A DNA stretch of 64,000 nucleotides from Curvibacter cyanobacteriorum (GCF_028649475.1 NZ_JAQSIP010000004.1:62001-126000), one strand, 5' to 3'; shown: positions 24,763 to 34,484, counted from the first letter of the stretch. Notes: generated by a model from the letters alone, not told the origin. Made by a program: numbers and translations.

Positions 24763-24926
24763 CGAAAAACCATTTTCGACGAAGGGCTGCTGGCCGCGTG
24801 AATGGCGCGCCGCGCTGCGGTCTGGCAAGCCCGGCCCCTTCCCACGCGCAGGGGCCAGTCAGTCCGGGCTGGGCGGCCATGGCTGCGGGCCTGTTCCAGC
24901 GGCGGGGCCGAGGTGGTCGGCGGCGG

Positions 24927-25754
24927 TCAGCGCCCCACGAAGCGGGCCGCGCGCTTCTCGATGAAGGACTGCACCCCTTCGCGCGCATCCTCGCTGCGGG
25001 ACAGGCGCTGCTGGGTTTCGATGAACTCGTGCATGGCCACCATCGGTCCGTGTTCGACGGCCTTCAGCGCGTTGAGGCGGGTCGCCACGACGGCCAGCGG
25101 GGCCTGCTCGGCAATCGCCTGCGCCAGCGCCAGGGCGGTGTCCAGTTGCTGGCCCGCGGGGACCACCTTCTGCACAAAGTTCAGGCGCAGGGCCTCGGCG
25201 GCCCCGAACTCATCGCCGGTCAACAGGTGCAGCAAGGCGTTGCCCAGGCCGGCGCGCTCGGCCATGCGCAGGGTGGCACCACCGGTGGCCATGATGCCGC
25301 GCTTGACCTCGAGTTGGGCAAAGCGGCAGTCGTCGGCAGCGACCACCAGATCGGCCGCCAGCATCAGCTCGATGCCCACGGTGAAGGTGATGCCCTGCAC
25401 GGCGACCACCAGGGGCTTGGTGCGGCGCCGGTAGCCGGGGGTGCCCAGGTCGTTGGGCTCGACCAGGCCCAGCGGGATGGCGCGCTCGCCACGCTGCATC
25501 AGCGGTGCGATGGTCGGCAGGTCCAGCCCAGCGGTGAAGTGCGCGCCAAACGCATGCAGCACCCCCACGCGCAGCGCGGGGTCCTCGTCGAGCCGGGTGT
25601 AGGCCTCGGCCAGCTCGCGGTACATGCGGGGCGTGAAGCCGTTGCGCTTGGCGGGGCGGTTGATGCCGATCAGCAGCACGGCGCCACGCACTTCGGTGAC
25701 GATGCAGCCCTCGGGCGGGGCGGGGGGCAGGGGGGAGTTGGGGGTGTCGGTCAT
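24927..25754 (-). CDS. Enoyl-CoA hydratase/isomerase (crotonase family)
   Basis: About 275 residues. Crotonase features are [12 protein letters not shown], the first oxyanion region [12 protein letters not shown], and the second [24 protein letters not shown]. The glycine-rich second loop carries T-F-T-V-G where many hydratases have G-x-A-x-G-G-G, so it could be an isomerase or other branch. It acts in fatty or aromatic acyl-CoA breakdown. The start is MTDTP; another ATG lies three codons upstream. The next gene upstream encodes 3-hydroxyacyl-CoA dehydrogenase. Confidence 0.84.
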   Translation of the reverse strand: MTDTPNSPLPPAPPEGCIVTEVRGAVLLIGINRPAKRNGFTPRMYRELAEAYTRLDEDPALRVGVLHAFGAHFTAGLDLPTIAPLMQRGERAIPLGLVEPNDLGTPGYRRRTKPLVVAVQGITFTVGIELMLAADLVVAADDCRFAQLEVKRGIMATGGATLRMAERAGLGNALLHLLTGDEFGAAEALRLNFVQKVVPAGQQLDTALALAQAIAEQAPLAVVATRLNALKAVEHGPMVAMHEFIETQQRLSRSEDAREGVQSFIEKRAARFVGR

Positions 25755-25871
25755 GCCGACCATGCTAGGCCGGTGAACCCGGCGCCGCTTTCACCGAGGT
25801 GACATCGGGCGGCGCCGCGGCGGGGCGGCTTGGGGCCGCTGCCCCCGGGGCCGCCCTGGCCCCGGTGGGGC

Positions 25872-26720
25872 TCAGTAGGCGTAGACGCCGTGGCCGGTCT
25901 TGCGGCCCAGGCGGCCGGCCGCGACCATTTCGCGCAGCAACGGGCAGGGGCGGTACTTGCTGTCGCCGTATTCCTTGAGGTAGACCTCCATCACGGCCAG
26001 GCACACATCCAGGCCGATCATGTCGGCCAGGGCCAGCGGGCCGATGGGCTGGTTGCAGCCCAGCTTCATGCCGGCGTCGATGTCCTCGGCGGTGGCCAGG
26101 CCTTCGGCCAGCACAAAGAAGGCCTCGTTGATCATCGGCACCAGGATGCGGTTGACCACAAAGCCCGGTGCGTTCTTGACCGTGATCGGGCTCTTGCCCA
26201 GCGCCAGGGCCAGGGCCTTGACCGCGTCGTGCGTGGCATCGCTGGTTTGCAGGCCACGGATGATCTCGACCAGGGCCATCATCGGCACCGGGTTGAAGAA
26301 GTGCATGCCGATGAAGCGGTCAGCGCGCGAGGTGGCGGCCGCCAGCTGGGTGATCGAGATCGACGAGGTGTTGGACGCCAGGATCACCTCGGGGGCCAGC
26401 AGCGCGTCGACCTGCTGCAGGATCTTGACCTTGAGGGCGTGGTTCTCGGTGGCGGCTTCGATCACGATCTGGGCTTGCTTGAGCAGTTCGTAGTCGGTGC
26501 CCCCCTGGATGCGGGCCAGGGCCGCGTCCTTGTCGGCGGCGGTGATCTTTTCTTTCTTGATCAGGCGGTCCAGGCTGCCGGCGACGGTGGCCAGGCCCTT
26601 TTGCACGGCGGCCTCGGCGATGTCCACCATCACCACCTTCAGGCCCGCGACCGCGCAAGCCTGCGCGATGCCGTTGCCCATGGTGCCGGCGCCAATGATG
26701 CCCACAGTCTGAATGCTCAT
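25872..26720 (-). CDS. 3-hydroxybutyryl-CoA dehydrogenase
   Basis: 282 residues, the normal size of the single-function enzyme. The NAD motif G-I-I-G-A-G-T-M-G-N-G-I is at the N-terminus, and the catalytic region is N-T-S-S-I-S-I-T then G-M-H-F-F-N-P-V-P-M-M with the active His. The C-terminal domain begins P-G-F-V-V-N-R-I and ends G-R-K-T-G-H-G-V-Y-A-Y. It oxidises 3-hydroxyacyl-CoA (often 3-hydroxybutyryl-CoA) with NAD(P)+. Start placed at MSIQTVGIIG. Hbd-type enzymes link beta-oxidation, PHB and aromatic-ring pathways. Confidence 0.93.
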   Translation of the reverse strand: MSIQTVGIIGAGTMGNGIAQACAVAGLKVVMVDIAEAAVQKGLATVAGSLDRLIKKEKITAADKDAALARIQGGTDYELLKQAQIVIEAATENHALKVKILQQVDALLAPEVILASNTSSISITQLAAATSRADRFIGMHFFNPVPMMALVEIIRGLQTSDATHDAVKALALALGKSPITVKNAPGFVVNRILVPMINEAFFVLAEGLATAEDIDAGMKLGCNQPIGPLALADMIGLDVCLAVMEVYLKEYGDSKYRPCPLLREMVAAGRLGRKTGHGVYAY

Positions 26721-26865
26721 AAACAGTGCTCCTCGTGATGAATCTGTATCAATGGGGCGATTGTTATCGAAAACCCGGGGGGCCATGTGCCCGTTTCAGG
26801 CAGGTGCGCGACAGCGGGGCGATCACGGGCCTGCTACAACAGGCCTCCTTGCGGAAAGGCAAACC

Positions 26866-28455
26866 ATGTTCGATTACCTGGTGATCGGTGGCGGTTCGGC
26901 GGGCTGTGTGCTGGCCGGGCGTTTGAGTGAGGACCCCGCTGTGCGCGTGGCCCTGCTGGAGGCGGGGCCCGCCGACACCAGCCCCCTGGTGCATTGCCCC
27001 GGGGGCATCGCCGGCATTGCTCGGTTTGGCTTGCTGGGGTGGGACCAGCACACCACGCCGCAGCCAGGCCTCAACGGCCGGCGTGGTTACCAGCCGCGCG
27101 GCAAGGTGCTGGGCGGTGGCAGCTCGGTCAACGCGATGGTCTATGTGCGCGGCCAAGCCGCGGACTACGAGGCCTGGGCCCAGGCCGGCAACCCGGGCTG
27201 GGGCTGGGCCGATGTGCTGCCGTACTTCAAGCGCGCCGAGGACAACGCGCGCGGCGCCGACCCCTGGCATGGCCAGGGCGGTCCGCTGCATGTGATGGAC
27301 TTGATGTCGCCCCACCCGGTGAGCACCACCTTTGTCGAGGCCGCGGTGCAGGCGGGCCACCGCGCCAACCGCGACTTCAATGGCGCCGACCAGGAAGGCG
27401 TGGGCCGGTACCAGGTCACGCACCGCGCGGGCGAGCGCTTCAGCGCCGCCAAGGCCTACCTCACCCCCCACCTGGGCCGCCCCAACCTGCAGGTGATCAC
27501 GGGCGCCCGGGCCAGCCGCATCCTCTTTGAGGGTCGGCGCGCGGTCGGGGTGGCCTACCTGCAAGGGGGGCAGGAACACCGGCTGATGGCCTCGCGCGAG
27601 GTGCTGCTCAGCGCCGGGGCCTTGCTGTCGCCGCAGTTGCTGATGCTGTCGGGCGTGGGCGCGGGGGCCGAGCTGCAGGCGCTGGGACTGCCGGTGCTGC
27701 ACGACCTGCCGGGCGTGGGCCGGCACCTGCACGACCACCCCGATGTGGTGCAGGTGATGGACACGCCGCAGCGCAAAGACCTGTTCGGGGTCTCGCTCAC
27801 CGGCCTGGCCCGCATCGCCCAAGGGGCCTGGCAGTGGCAGCGCCAACGGCGTGGCCTGCTGACCACCAACTTCGCCGAGGCTGGGGGCTTCATCCGCAGC
27901 CAGCCCAGCGAGCCCGCCCCCGACCTGCAACTGCATTTCGTCATCGGCAAGCTGGCCGACCATGGGCGTCAGACGGTGTTGGGCCACGGCTACTCCTGCC
28001 ACGTCTGTGTGCTGCAGCCGCAAAGCCGCGGGTCGGTGCGACTGGCCAGCCCCGACCCGCAGGACCTGCCCCTGGTCGACCCCAACTTCCTGGCCGAGCG
28101 CGCCGATGTGGACCGCCTGGTGCGCGGCGTGCAGCGCCTGCGCGAGATCCTGGCCCAACCGGCCCTGGCCACCTTGGGCGGGCGCCCCGGGTCCGACGCG
28201 GCCCGTGCGCAAAGCCCGACCGAGATCGAGCAGTGGGTGCGCCAGCACGCCGACACCATCTACCACCCCGTGGGCAGCTGTCGCATGGGCCCGGGCCCGC
28301 TGGATGTGGTGGACGCTGCCTTGCGGGTGCACGGCCTGCAGGGCCTGCGTGTGGTGGACGCGTCGGTCATGCCGCGCATCGTGAGCGGCAACACCAACGC
28401 GCCCACCATCATGCTGGCCGAGAAGGCGGTGGACCTGATCCGCGCCGGGCGCTGA
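26866..28455 (+). CDS. GMC-family FAD oxidoreductase (choline/alcohol dehydrogenase-like)
   Basis: 529 residues. The ADP-binding motif F-D-Y-L-V-I-G-G-G-S-A-G-C-V-L-A is at the N-terminus. GMC signature 1 (R-G-K-V-L-G-G-G-S-S-V-N-A-M-V-Y) is near 80, signature 2 (G-A-L-L-S-P-Q-L-L-M-L-S-G-V-G) near 250, and the catalytic His in Y-H-P-V-G-S-C-R-M-G plus G-N-T-N-A-P-T-I-M at the C-terminus. It oxidises an alcohol, often a choline-like, polyethylene-glycol or terpene alcohol. Start at MFDYLV after GGAAAGG. It is divergent from hbd. No aldehyde dehydrogenase follows. Confidence 0.92.
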   Translation: MFDYLVIGGGSAGCVLAGRLSEDPAVRVALLEAGPADTSPLVHCPGGIAGIARFGLLGWDQHTTPQPGLNGRRGYQPRGKVLGGGSSVNAMVYVRGQAADYEAWAQAGNPGWGWADVLPYFKRAEDNARGADPWHGQGGPLHVMDLMSPHPVSTTFVEAAVQAGHRANRDFNGADQEGVGRYQVTHRAGERFSAAKAYLTPHLGRPNLQVITGARASRILFEGRRAVGVAYLQGGQEHRLMASREVLLSAGALLSPQLLMLSGVGAGAELQALGLPVLHDLPGVGRHLHDHPDVVQVMDTPQRKDLFGVSLTGLARIAQGAWQWQRQRRGLLTTNFAEAGGFIRSQPSEPAPDLQLHFVIGKLADHGRQTVLGHGYSCHVCVLQPQSRGSVRLASPDPQDLPLVDPNFLAERADVDRLVRGVQRLREILAQPALATLGGRPGSDAARAQSPTEIEQWVRQHADTIYHPVGSCRMGPGPLDVVDAALRVHGLQGLRVVDASVMPRIVSGNTNAPTIMLAEKAVDLIRAGR

Positions 28456-28558
28456 GCCCGCGCGGGCCCGGGGCTTGGCCCCCGTGCTGCAAAGGTGGGC
28501 CGGCGTTGTTAAAGTCGCGTTCCTTGAGGCCTCAGCGCTCGCCGCGTCCTACCTCCCT

Positions 28559-30463
28559 ATGCTTCATTACCTGCGCGATCTGGTGCGTGGCACCGTGGCC
28601 ATTGCCGGGGCCGAGCTCGCCCTGCTGCGCCGATTCCCACGCACCTGGCTGGCCATCCTGGCGGTGGGGCTGGTGCCGGCCCTGTATTCCTTGATTTACC
28701 TGACCAGTGTCTGGGACCCGAACGGCCACACCGGTGAACTGCCCGTGGGCCTGGTCAACGAGGACCAGGGCATCCACTACATGGGGCGCCACGCCAATGT
28801 CGGTGCCGAGCTGAGCCAGATCCTGCTGGAGCGACCGGCCTTTGGCTTCCGCGCCATGGCCCACCCCGAGGAGGCCCGTCAGGCGGTGCGCCGCGGTGAG
28901 CTGGCTTTTGCCCTGTTGATCCCGCCCAACTTCAGTGCCAACGCGGTGCCCGGCATCGAGCGGGGGGCGGGCGAGCTGGTCATCTACACCTCCGAGGGCA
29001 ACAACTACAGCTCCGCCGGGCTGGCCCGGCGCTTTGCCTCCGAGGTCGGTCACCAGGTCAATGAGATGCTCAATGAACAGCGGTGGGCCCTGGTGCTGGA
29101 CACCGCCTCCAGCTCACAAGACCGCCTGACCCAGCTGCGCCGCGCGCTGGCGCAGCTGCGTGACGGTGCCCACACCCTGTCCACGGGCAGCCGGCGCTAC
29201 AGCGACGCCGCCAGCCAGGTGGGCGAAGGCTTCAAAGAGGTCAATGGCGGCATCCGCCACCTGGCCTCGCACCTGCCGCCGCCCGCCGACCTGAAGGCGC
29301 TGCGCAGCGGGGCCCAGCAGCTCAGTGCCGGTCAGCGCGAGCTGGGCAGTGGCCTGTCGCAGATCGGCCATGGCCTGGACCAGCTCGACACCGGCGCCGG
29401 GCAGTTGTTGACCGGGGCGCGCCAGATGCAGAGCGAGACTGAGTCGATCTGGCTGGTGGGCGACCGCGTGTCCGCCGGGGCCGGCCAGCTGGCCGATGGC
29501 GCCAGCCACCTCCAACAGGGCCTGCAACAGGCCCGCAGCGCCAACCGCCAGGCCCAGCTGGGCAACCAGCAACTGCAGACCGGAGCGGTGGCGTTGGAGA
29601 GCGGCGTGGTGCAGTTGACCGACGGCTTGCAGACCCTGGGCGACGGGGTGCAGAAGATGAGCAGCAAGCTGCCCAGCGACCGCCAGCTGGACGAGTTCAG
29701 TGACGCCGGGGTGCAGTTGGCACACGGCGCCCAGCGCCTGCTGCTGGGCCTGCAGACCGTGGAGGCGGCGCTGCCCCGTGCCATCACCCGGCTCGAAGGC
29801 AATGCCTCGGGGCTGGCCGAATCGGTGGCGCCCCAGGTGCAGGTCGACGCGCCCGTGGCCAACAACGGTGTCGCCTTCATCCCCAACATGGTGTCGGTGG
29901 CGCTGTGGATCGGTGCCGTCATGGCGGGCTACCTGTTCAACATGGGCCTGGTGCTGCACGAGCACGACCGCTACCCGCGCCTGGCCAAGGCGCTGGGCAA
30001 GATGGTGCTGCCCGCCGCGGTGGTCTTGTTGCAGGTGGCCTGGGTCGAGCTGGCCCTGCTGTTCGTGCTCGATGTGCGGGCCCCGCGGGTGGCGGGGCTG
30101 GGCGTGACCATGGCTTTGGCGGCGGTGGTCTTCCTGGCCGTGCTGTCCGCGGTGGTGCAGGTGTTTGGTGACTTCGGCCGCATCCTGTCGGTGCTGCTGT
30201 TGACGCTGCAGCTGTCGGCCGGGGGCGGTGTGCTGCCCGTCGAATTGTCGGCGGGCTTTTTCCGCGCGGTGCACGACTGGCTGCCTTTCAGCTGGGTCGT
30301 CCAGGCCTTCCGTGCGGTGCTGTTTGGCGCCTACGACCAGGGCTGGGGCCACGCCTGTGCGATGGTCGTGCTGTCGGGGCTGGTGGCCGTGGCGCTGATG
30401 GCCCTGTTCGGCCGCTGGGGCCGCGTGGGGCTGGACGCCTACCAGCCCACGGTCAAGCTCTGA
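28559..30463 (+). CDS. YhgE/Pip-type ABC-2 membrane protein
   Basis: 634 residues. One TM helix follows the N-terminus (R-T-W-L-A-I-L-A-V-G-L-V-P-A-L-Y-S-L), then comes a long extracytoplasmic region with repeated coiled helices of the YhgE kind, such as L-S-A-G-Q-R-E-L-G-S-G-L. A C-terminal ABC-2-like bundle of five or six helices follows (from about 450). This matches the YhgE/Pip phage-infection-protein family, whose role is uncertain (export or envelope-associated). Its last 41 bp form the first part of the 74-bp repeat that recurs at 60732. Confidence 0.83.
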   Translation: MLHYLRDLVRGTVAIAGAELALLRRFPRTWLAILAVGLVPALYSLIYLTSVWDPNGHTGELPVGLVNEDQGIHYMGRHANVGAELSQILLERPAFGFRAMAHPEEARQAVRRGELAFALLIPPNFSANAVPGIERGAGELVIYTSEGNNYSSAGLARRFASEVGHQVNEMLNEQRWALVLDTASSSQDRLTQLRRALAQLRDGAHTLSTGSRRYSDAASQVGEGFKEVNGGIRHLASHLPPPADLKALRSGAQQLSAGQRELGSGLSQIGHGLDQLDTGAGQLLTGARQMQSETESIWLVGDRVSAGAGQLADGASHLQQGLQQARSANRQAQLGNQQLQTGAVALESGVVQLTDGLQTLGDGVQKMSSKLPSDRQLDEFSDAGVQLAHGAQRLLLGLQTVEAALPRAITRLEGNASGLAESVAPQVQVDAPVANNGVAFIPNMVSVALWIGAVMAGYLFNMGLVLHEHDRYPRLAKALGKMVLPAAVVLLQVAWVELALLFVLDVRAPRVAGLGVTMALAAVVFLAVLSAVVQVFGDFGRILSVLLLTLQLSAGGGVLPVELSAGFFRAVHDWLPFSWVVQAFRAVLFGAYDQGWGHACAMVVLSGLVAVALMALFGRWGRVGLDAYQPTVKL

Positions 30464-30496
30464 GCCGGGTCAGCCCCGGAAGCGCTTGCGCGTCAG
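30423..30496 (+). repeat. Left 74-bp direct repeat bounding the O-antigen island
   Basis: A perfect 74-bp direct repeat of 60732-60805. It consists of the last 41 bp of the YhgE-type gene, a 6-bp spacer (GCCGGG) and 27 bp equal to the 3' end (antisense) of the ABC-2 permease gene now found 30 kb away. It therefore records the uninterrupted convergent gene junction. Read base by base and identical throughout; the flanking bases differ on both sides. Confidence 0.95.
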
Positions 30497-30983
30497 TTCG
30501 AAGACGCGCACTTCGCCACCTTACTCCTGTGCTCATGCGACGCCCCCCGCAGCCACAGGCTTGCGATGACCACCTGCTGCGCATGTCCCATAGGCCGGGC
30601 GACCCGTTTTCAGTCAACCCTGAGGGCTCTTTGACCCGGCGACTGGCAAATACCGTCATTCACCGCGACTTTGCGCTGCATGCGAGCAGCAGGCAGCATC
30701 GCTTGAATGGGGCGCCTCCGCCGGTCACAGGTTAAAAAAGTGATCCAGCCACAGTGGGGACAAGCGCCTGCACCTGTTCGTCGTCCTTTTGCTCAACCGC
30801 CCTCCCGCGGCGAGGGGCTGACCAGCTGGACTACAATTGTTTGAAAATTAAACAACGGTCCTCACTGGCCAATCAGTCATGAGCCCGCGAAGGCGAGTAA
30901 TGGCATCACCCGCAACTCTGCCTCTCATTTTTGCGGGTGCTGCCACACCGCACTCCTCCCGCAAGTCAAGCCCGCCCAGACGC
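30464..30983. other. Gene-free left edge of the island
   Basis: 520 bp with no convincing gene. It starts with the rest of the 74-bp repeat, including the orphan permease 3' remnant at 30470-30496. A region to about 30770 has short open frames on both strands but no recognisable product; part of it (roughly 30600-30770) has the feel of a decayed insertion-sequence end, which I cannot confirm. The last 150 bp become AT-rich and carry the inverted repeat described separately. Confidence 0.6.
30837..30855. promoter_or_regulatory. AT-rich inverted repeat upstream of EPS regulator
   Basis: A perfect dyad TTGTTT (30837-30842), a 7-bp centre, then AAACAA (30850-30855), embedded in an AT-rich patch about 130 bp before the MarR-type gene. 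This size and symmetry suit a winged-HTH dimer. It may be the operator and/or promoter that drives the whole plus-strand sugar cluster. Confidence 0.5.
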
Positions 30984-31379
30984 ATGAGCACTCGCCGCCA
31001 ATATTCGAACGACGACACCCTGTTTTGGACGCTCAAAGCGCTTCAAGACAATCCGGGAGCTACTCAACGAGCTTTGGCCAAAGAGGTGGGTATCAACGTC
31101 AGCACCATCCATTTTTGCCTGAAGGCGCTGGCTGAAAAAGGCTGGATCAAAGTCAGCAACTTCAGCAAAAGCCCAAATAAGTTAGGTTATGCCTACCTGC
31201 TTACGCCCACAGGGGTGTCTGAAAAAGCGGCGCTGACACACCGTTTCTTGCAGCGCAAGATAGCGGAATACGACAAGTTACGCGAAGAGATTGAAGCGTT
31301 GCAACGCCAAGTTGACCAGCCCTTTTCGCCCTTGATCAACGACGCGGGATCGTCGGCACCGACCCAGGAACCTCAATGA
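30984..31379 (+). CDS. MarR-family EPS-associated transcriptional regulator
   Basis: 131 residues. The HTH reads L-K-A-L-Q-D-N-P-G-A-T-Q-R-A-L-A-K-E-V-G, then I-N-V-S-T-I-H-F-C-L-K-A-L, then a wing with W-I-K-V-S-N-F-S-K-S-P-N-K. A charged coiled-coil tail follows (R-K-I-A-E-Y-D-K-L-R-E-E-I). This is the EPS-associated MarR type that opens exopolysaccharide and O-antigen clusters in many Proteobacteria. I start at MSTRRQYSN; an upstream in-frame ATG adds 35 low-complexity residues. It is the first gene of the island, in the same direction as all the others. Confidence 0.88.
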   Translation: MSTRRQYSNDDTLFWTLKALQDNPGATQRALAKEVGINVSTIHFCLKALAEKGWIKVSNFSKSPNKLGYAYLLTPTGVSEKAALTHRFLQRKIAEYDKLREEIEALQRQVDQPFSPLINDAGSSAPTQEPQ

Positions 31380-31605
31380 TCCAAGACAAGCGCGTCCTCC
31401 CATGCGGAGGGTTGAGCCTGAGCTCAGGGCGGCTGTCACACAACGGCTTTGCCAAACAGTCTCTGCGTTGGACAGACCATGACAGTCTGTCGAGCTTGGC
31501 CGTGACGGAAAGCATTGTTATGCGGGGATTCGTGATGGCTTCGATGGGAAAAATGGCGTGCCTGGATGCGGCGCATGGGCGATTGAAATCACTGTGAGGT
31601 CAAGC

Positions 31606-32604
31606 TTGGCTGTGTCAATTATTCAGTTAACCAACGGGCGCGAGTTCTCTGCCGCCCCGGGCGTCTCCATATTGGATGCAGCCTTATCTGCCAAGATTTC
31701 TTTGCCCTACAGTTGTAAAAGCGGCCGTTGTAGTGCCTGCAAAGCACAGGTTCAGGGCGGTCGTACTCGCCCTCTTATTGTCGAAACAGGGCTCACGCCG
31801 GACGAGTTGCAAGCTGGCTGGATTCTGACCTGTGCTCGTGAGGTTGAATCCGATATCACGTTGGATGCTGATGATTTGGGGGGTATCGAATTACCCCACC
31901 CAAGAACCTTGCCATGCCGCATTGCGCATTTGGAACATCTTGCGTCGGATGTGCTTCAAGTGAAGCTTCGTTTGCCGCCGACGGCAGATTTTGCATACAT
32001 GCCCGGTCAATACATTGATGTCATTGGCCCCGGTGGTCACCGTCGCAGTTACTCCTTGGCCAGGGCCTGCTCAGCCGATAAGCAGCTTGAATTGCACATT
32101 CGTGCAGTTGAGGGAGGGGTGATGAGTCAGTATTGGTTTGCTCAGGCAAAGGTGAATGACCTGCTGCGCCTTCATGGTCCCCTTGGAACGTTTTTTCTGC
32201 GTGAAACAGCTGGTGTGGACCTCGTTTTCATGGCGACCGGCACAGGATTTGCTCCCGTTAAGGCGATGCTGGAATCACTGAATGATCTTGCGGCTGATCT
32301 ACAGCCTCGTTCGGTGACTTTGTTTTGGGGTGGCCGGAAAATAGAGGATCTCTATGCTGATCCTGTCCGAATGTCGACTGGGCACGTCTATGTTCCTGTG
32401 TTATCTCGCGCCCCCGAGGATTGGACAGGGGCCAGAGGTTATGTTCAGTCCGAACTGCTCAAGAAAATGCCTGAGTTAGCTCGCGTTGCAGTGTATGCGT
32501 GTGGCTCCGATGCCATGATTCGCAGCGCCAAAATTCAACTTGAGGCTGCCGGCTTACAAGCTCGACGGTTTTATGCAGATGCCTTTGTGAGTTCTGGTAA
32601 TTAA
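31606..32604 (+). CDS. ddhD: CDP-6-deoxy-delta-3,4-glucoseen reductase
   Basis: About 332 residues. The plant-type [2Fe-2S] domain has cysteines in L-P-Y-S-C-K-S-G-R-C-S-A-C and a fourth in I-L-T-C-A-R-E. An FNR-type FAD domain follows (R-R-S-Y-S-L-A) and then an NAD domain (M-A-T-G-T-G-F-A-P). This is the layout of E3 (DdhD/AscD/RfbI), which passes electrons from NADH to the RfbH/DdhC dehydrase to make CDP-4-keto-3,6-dideoxyhexose. A GAGG lies 7 bp before the TTG at 31606; a GTG at 31612 is the alternative start. No ORF is evident in the 226-bp gap upstream. Confidence 0.9.
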   Translation: MAVSIIQLTNGREFSAAPGVSILDAALSAKISLPYSCKSGRCSACKAQVQGGRTRPLIVETGLTPDELQAGWILTCAREVESDITLDADDLGGIELPHPRTLPCRIAHLEHLASDVLQVKLRLPPTADFAYMPGQYIDVIGPGGHRRSYSLARACSADKQLELHIRAVEGGVMSQYWFAQAKVNDLLRLHGPLGTFFLRETAGVDLVFMATGTGFAPVKAMLESLNDLAADLQPRSVTLFWGGRKIEDLYADPVRMSTGHVYVPVLSRAPEDWTGARGYVQSELLKKMPELARVAVYACGSDAMIRSAKIQLEAAGLQARRFYADAFVSSGN

Positions 32605-32634
32605 TTTTTAAGATTTTAATCTAGGTAACTAAAA

Positions 32635-33408
32635 ATGAAAGCAGTCATTCTTGCTGGGGGGCTGGGGACACGTCTGAGTGAAGAGACTTCCACGCGTCCA
32701 AAGCCAATGGTAGAGATTGGTGGTAAGCCCATTTTGTGGCACATCATGAAAATGTACTCCCATCACGGGATTAATGATTTCATTATTTGCTGTGGTTATA
32801 AGGGATATTTGATTAAAGAGTATTTTGCCAACTACTTTTTGCACATGTCCGATGTCACTTTTGACATGCATGCCAATAGCATGCATGTCCACGAAAAGCG
32901 CGCCGATCCTTGGAAAGTTACCTTGGTTGATACAGGTGAAAAGTCCATGACAGGAGGCCGCTTGCGTCGGGTGGCTGATTATGTTAAGGACGATGAAGCC
33001 TTCTGCTTCACGTATGGTGACGGTGTTGGTGACAATGACATTGCTGCCACCGTTGCTTTCCATCGCAGTCATGGTAAGGCTGCGACCCTGACCGCGACCT
33101 ACCCGCCAGGCCGCTTTGGGGCATTGGATATCAAAAACGGACAGGTACTCAGTTTTAAGGAAAAGCCGCGTGGTGATGGCGCCTTGGTCAACGGTGGCTT
33201 TTTTGTGTTATCTCCTAAAGTTTTATCTTTGTTGGAGAATGATGGCACCATCTGGGAGCAAGAACCTCTTGGTAAATTGGCCGAAGCAGGTGAGCTAATG
33301 GCATACCCGCATTATGGTTTTTGGCAGCCCATGGATACCCTGCATGACAAAACGACGCTGGAGAGCATGTGGTCCAGTGGCAGCGCCCCATGGAAAAAGT
33401 GGGATTGA
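32635..33408 (+). CDS. rfbF: Glucose-1-phosphate cytidylyltransferase
   Basis: 257 residues, exactly the RfbF/DdhA size. The nucleotidyltransferase signature is K-A-V-I-L-A-G-G-L-G-T-R-L-S-E-E at the N-terminus, with R-P-K-P-M-V-E-I-G-G-K-P-I-L-W-H and the metal-site F-T-Y-G-D-G-V-G-D. It joins CTP and glucose-1-phosphate to make CDP-glucose, the first committed step to CDP-3,6-dideoxyhexoses. Its stop overlaps the rfbG start. Confidence 0.95.
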   Translation: MKAVILAGGLGTRLSEETSTRPKPMVEIGGKPILWHIMKMYSHHGINDFIICCGYKGYLIKEYFANYFLHMSDVTFDMHANSMHVHEKRADPWKVTLVDTGEKSMTGGRLRRVADYVKDDEAFCFTYGDGVGDNDIAATVAFHRSHGKAATLTATYPPGRFGALDIKNGQVLSFKEKPRGDGALVNGGFFVLSPKVLSLLENDGTIWEQEPLGKLAEAGELMAYPHYGFWQPMDTLHDKTTLESMWSSGSAPWKKWD

Positions 33409-34484
33409 TGATGGCTGCCATCACCACAGTCGATCCAGCGTTTTGGAAAGGCAAGCGAGTTTTTCTCACTGGGCACACTGGCTTCAAGGGAGGCTGGTTG
33501 AGTCTCTGGCTGCAATCCATGGAGGTGAACCTACACGGATTTGCGCTGCCGCCGCCGACATCGCCAGCGCTTTTTGATGTTGCTGACGTGGGCGCTGGTA
33601 TGCACAGCACGGTGGGTGATATTCGTGATTACGCGGCCGTTTTGGCTGCGATGCAGGCCTGTAGGCCTGACATCGTCATTCACATGGCAGCGCAGCCATT
33701 GGTACGCTACTCCTATCAAGCGCCTGTGGAGACCTATGCAACCAATGTCATGGGCACCGTCCATGTGCTGGAAGCTGCTCGGCAAATTGGTACCGTCAAA
33801 GCGATCGTCAATATAACTACCGATAAATGCTACGAGAATCGCGAGTGGGTATGGGGTTATCGTGAGATTGAGCCCATGGGCGGGCATGACCCGTACTCCA
33901 GCAGCAAAGGCTGCGCCGAACTGGTCAGTTCTGCGTATAGACAATCTTTTCTCAAAGATGCCGGTATTGCGATGGCCACAGCCCGCGCGGGCAATGTCAT
34001 AGGCGGCGGCGATTGGGCGCATGACCGGTTGGTGCCAGACGTATTGCAAGCGCTCCAAGCCAAGATGCCAGTGCTTATCAGAAATCCGCACGCCATACGT
34101 CCGTGGCAGCATGTGCTTGAGCCCCTCTCTGGTTATCTTTTGCTGGCGCAGAGTCTCTACACTCATGGGCAGACGGATGCTGAAGCCTGGAACTTCGGCC
34201 CTACAGAAGAAGATGCACGTCCTGTCCAGTGGATTGTAGAGAGGTTGTGTCAGGCTTGGGGTGTTGGTGCGACTTGGTCGCTCCAGCCTGGCAACCACCC
34301 TCACGAAGCGCACTATTTAAAGCTAGATATTTCCAAAGCGCGGCAGCGTCTTCATTGGGCACCGCGTTGGTCGCTCGAGGCGGCATTGCATCAAATAACA
34401 TCATGGCACCAAGCTTGGCTCAATCGTCAGGATATGCGTGCGATGTGTTTAGAACAAATATCTCAATACGAAATAAATCAATGA
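33408..34484 (+). CDS. rfbG: CDP-glucose 4,6-dehydratase
   Basis: 358 residues. The SDR NAD motif is [14 protein letters not shown], the substrate block is [14 protein letters not shown], and Y-S-S-S-K supplies the catalytic Tyr-x-x-x-Lys. The set is typical of RfbG/DdhB, which makes CDP-4-keto-6-deoxyglucose. It starts at the ATG overlapping the rfbF stop (TGATG); ATGA coupling also joins it to rfbH. Confidence 0.95.
   Translation: MMAAITTVDPAFWKGKRVFLTGHTGFKGGWLSLWLQSMEVNLHGFALPPPTSPALFDVADVGAGMHSTVGDIRDYAAVLAAMQACRPDIVIHMAAQPLVRYSYQAPVETYATNVMGTVHVLEAARQIGTVKAIVNITTDKCYENREWVWGYREIEPMGGHDPYSSSKGCAELVSSAYRQSFLKDAGIAMATARAGNVIGGGDWAHDRLVPDVLQALQAKMPVLIRNPHAIRPWQHVLEPLSGYLLLAQSLYTHGQTDAEAWNFGPTEEDARPVQWIVERLCQAWGVGATWSLQPGNHPHEAHYLKLDISKARQRLHWAPRWSLEAALHQITSWHQAWLNRQDMRAMCLEQISQYEINQ

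Noticed and set aside
31376-31597. Short open frame of 73 codons between the EPS regulator and ddhD
   Set aside because: No ribosome site, no family resemblance and no hydrophobic or domain pattern; treated as non-coding.
31540-31605. ops/JUMPstart-like element before ddhD
   Set aside because: Only a short partial match (GGCGTGCC) to the GGCGGTAGCGTG core; too weak to claim.
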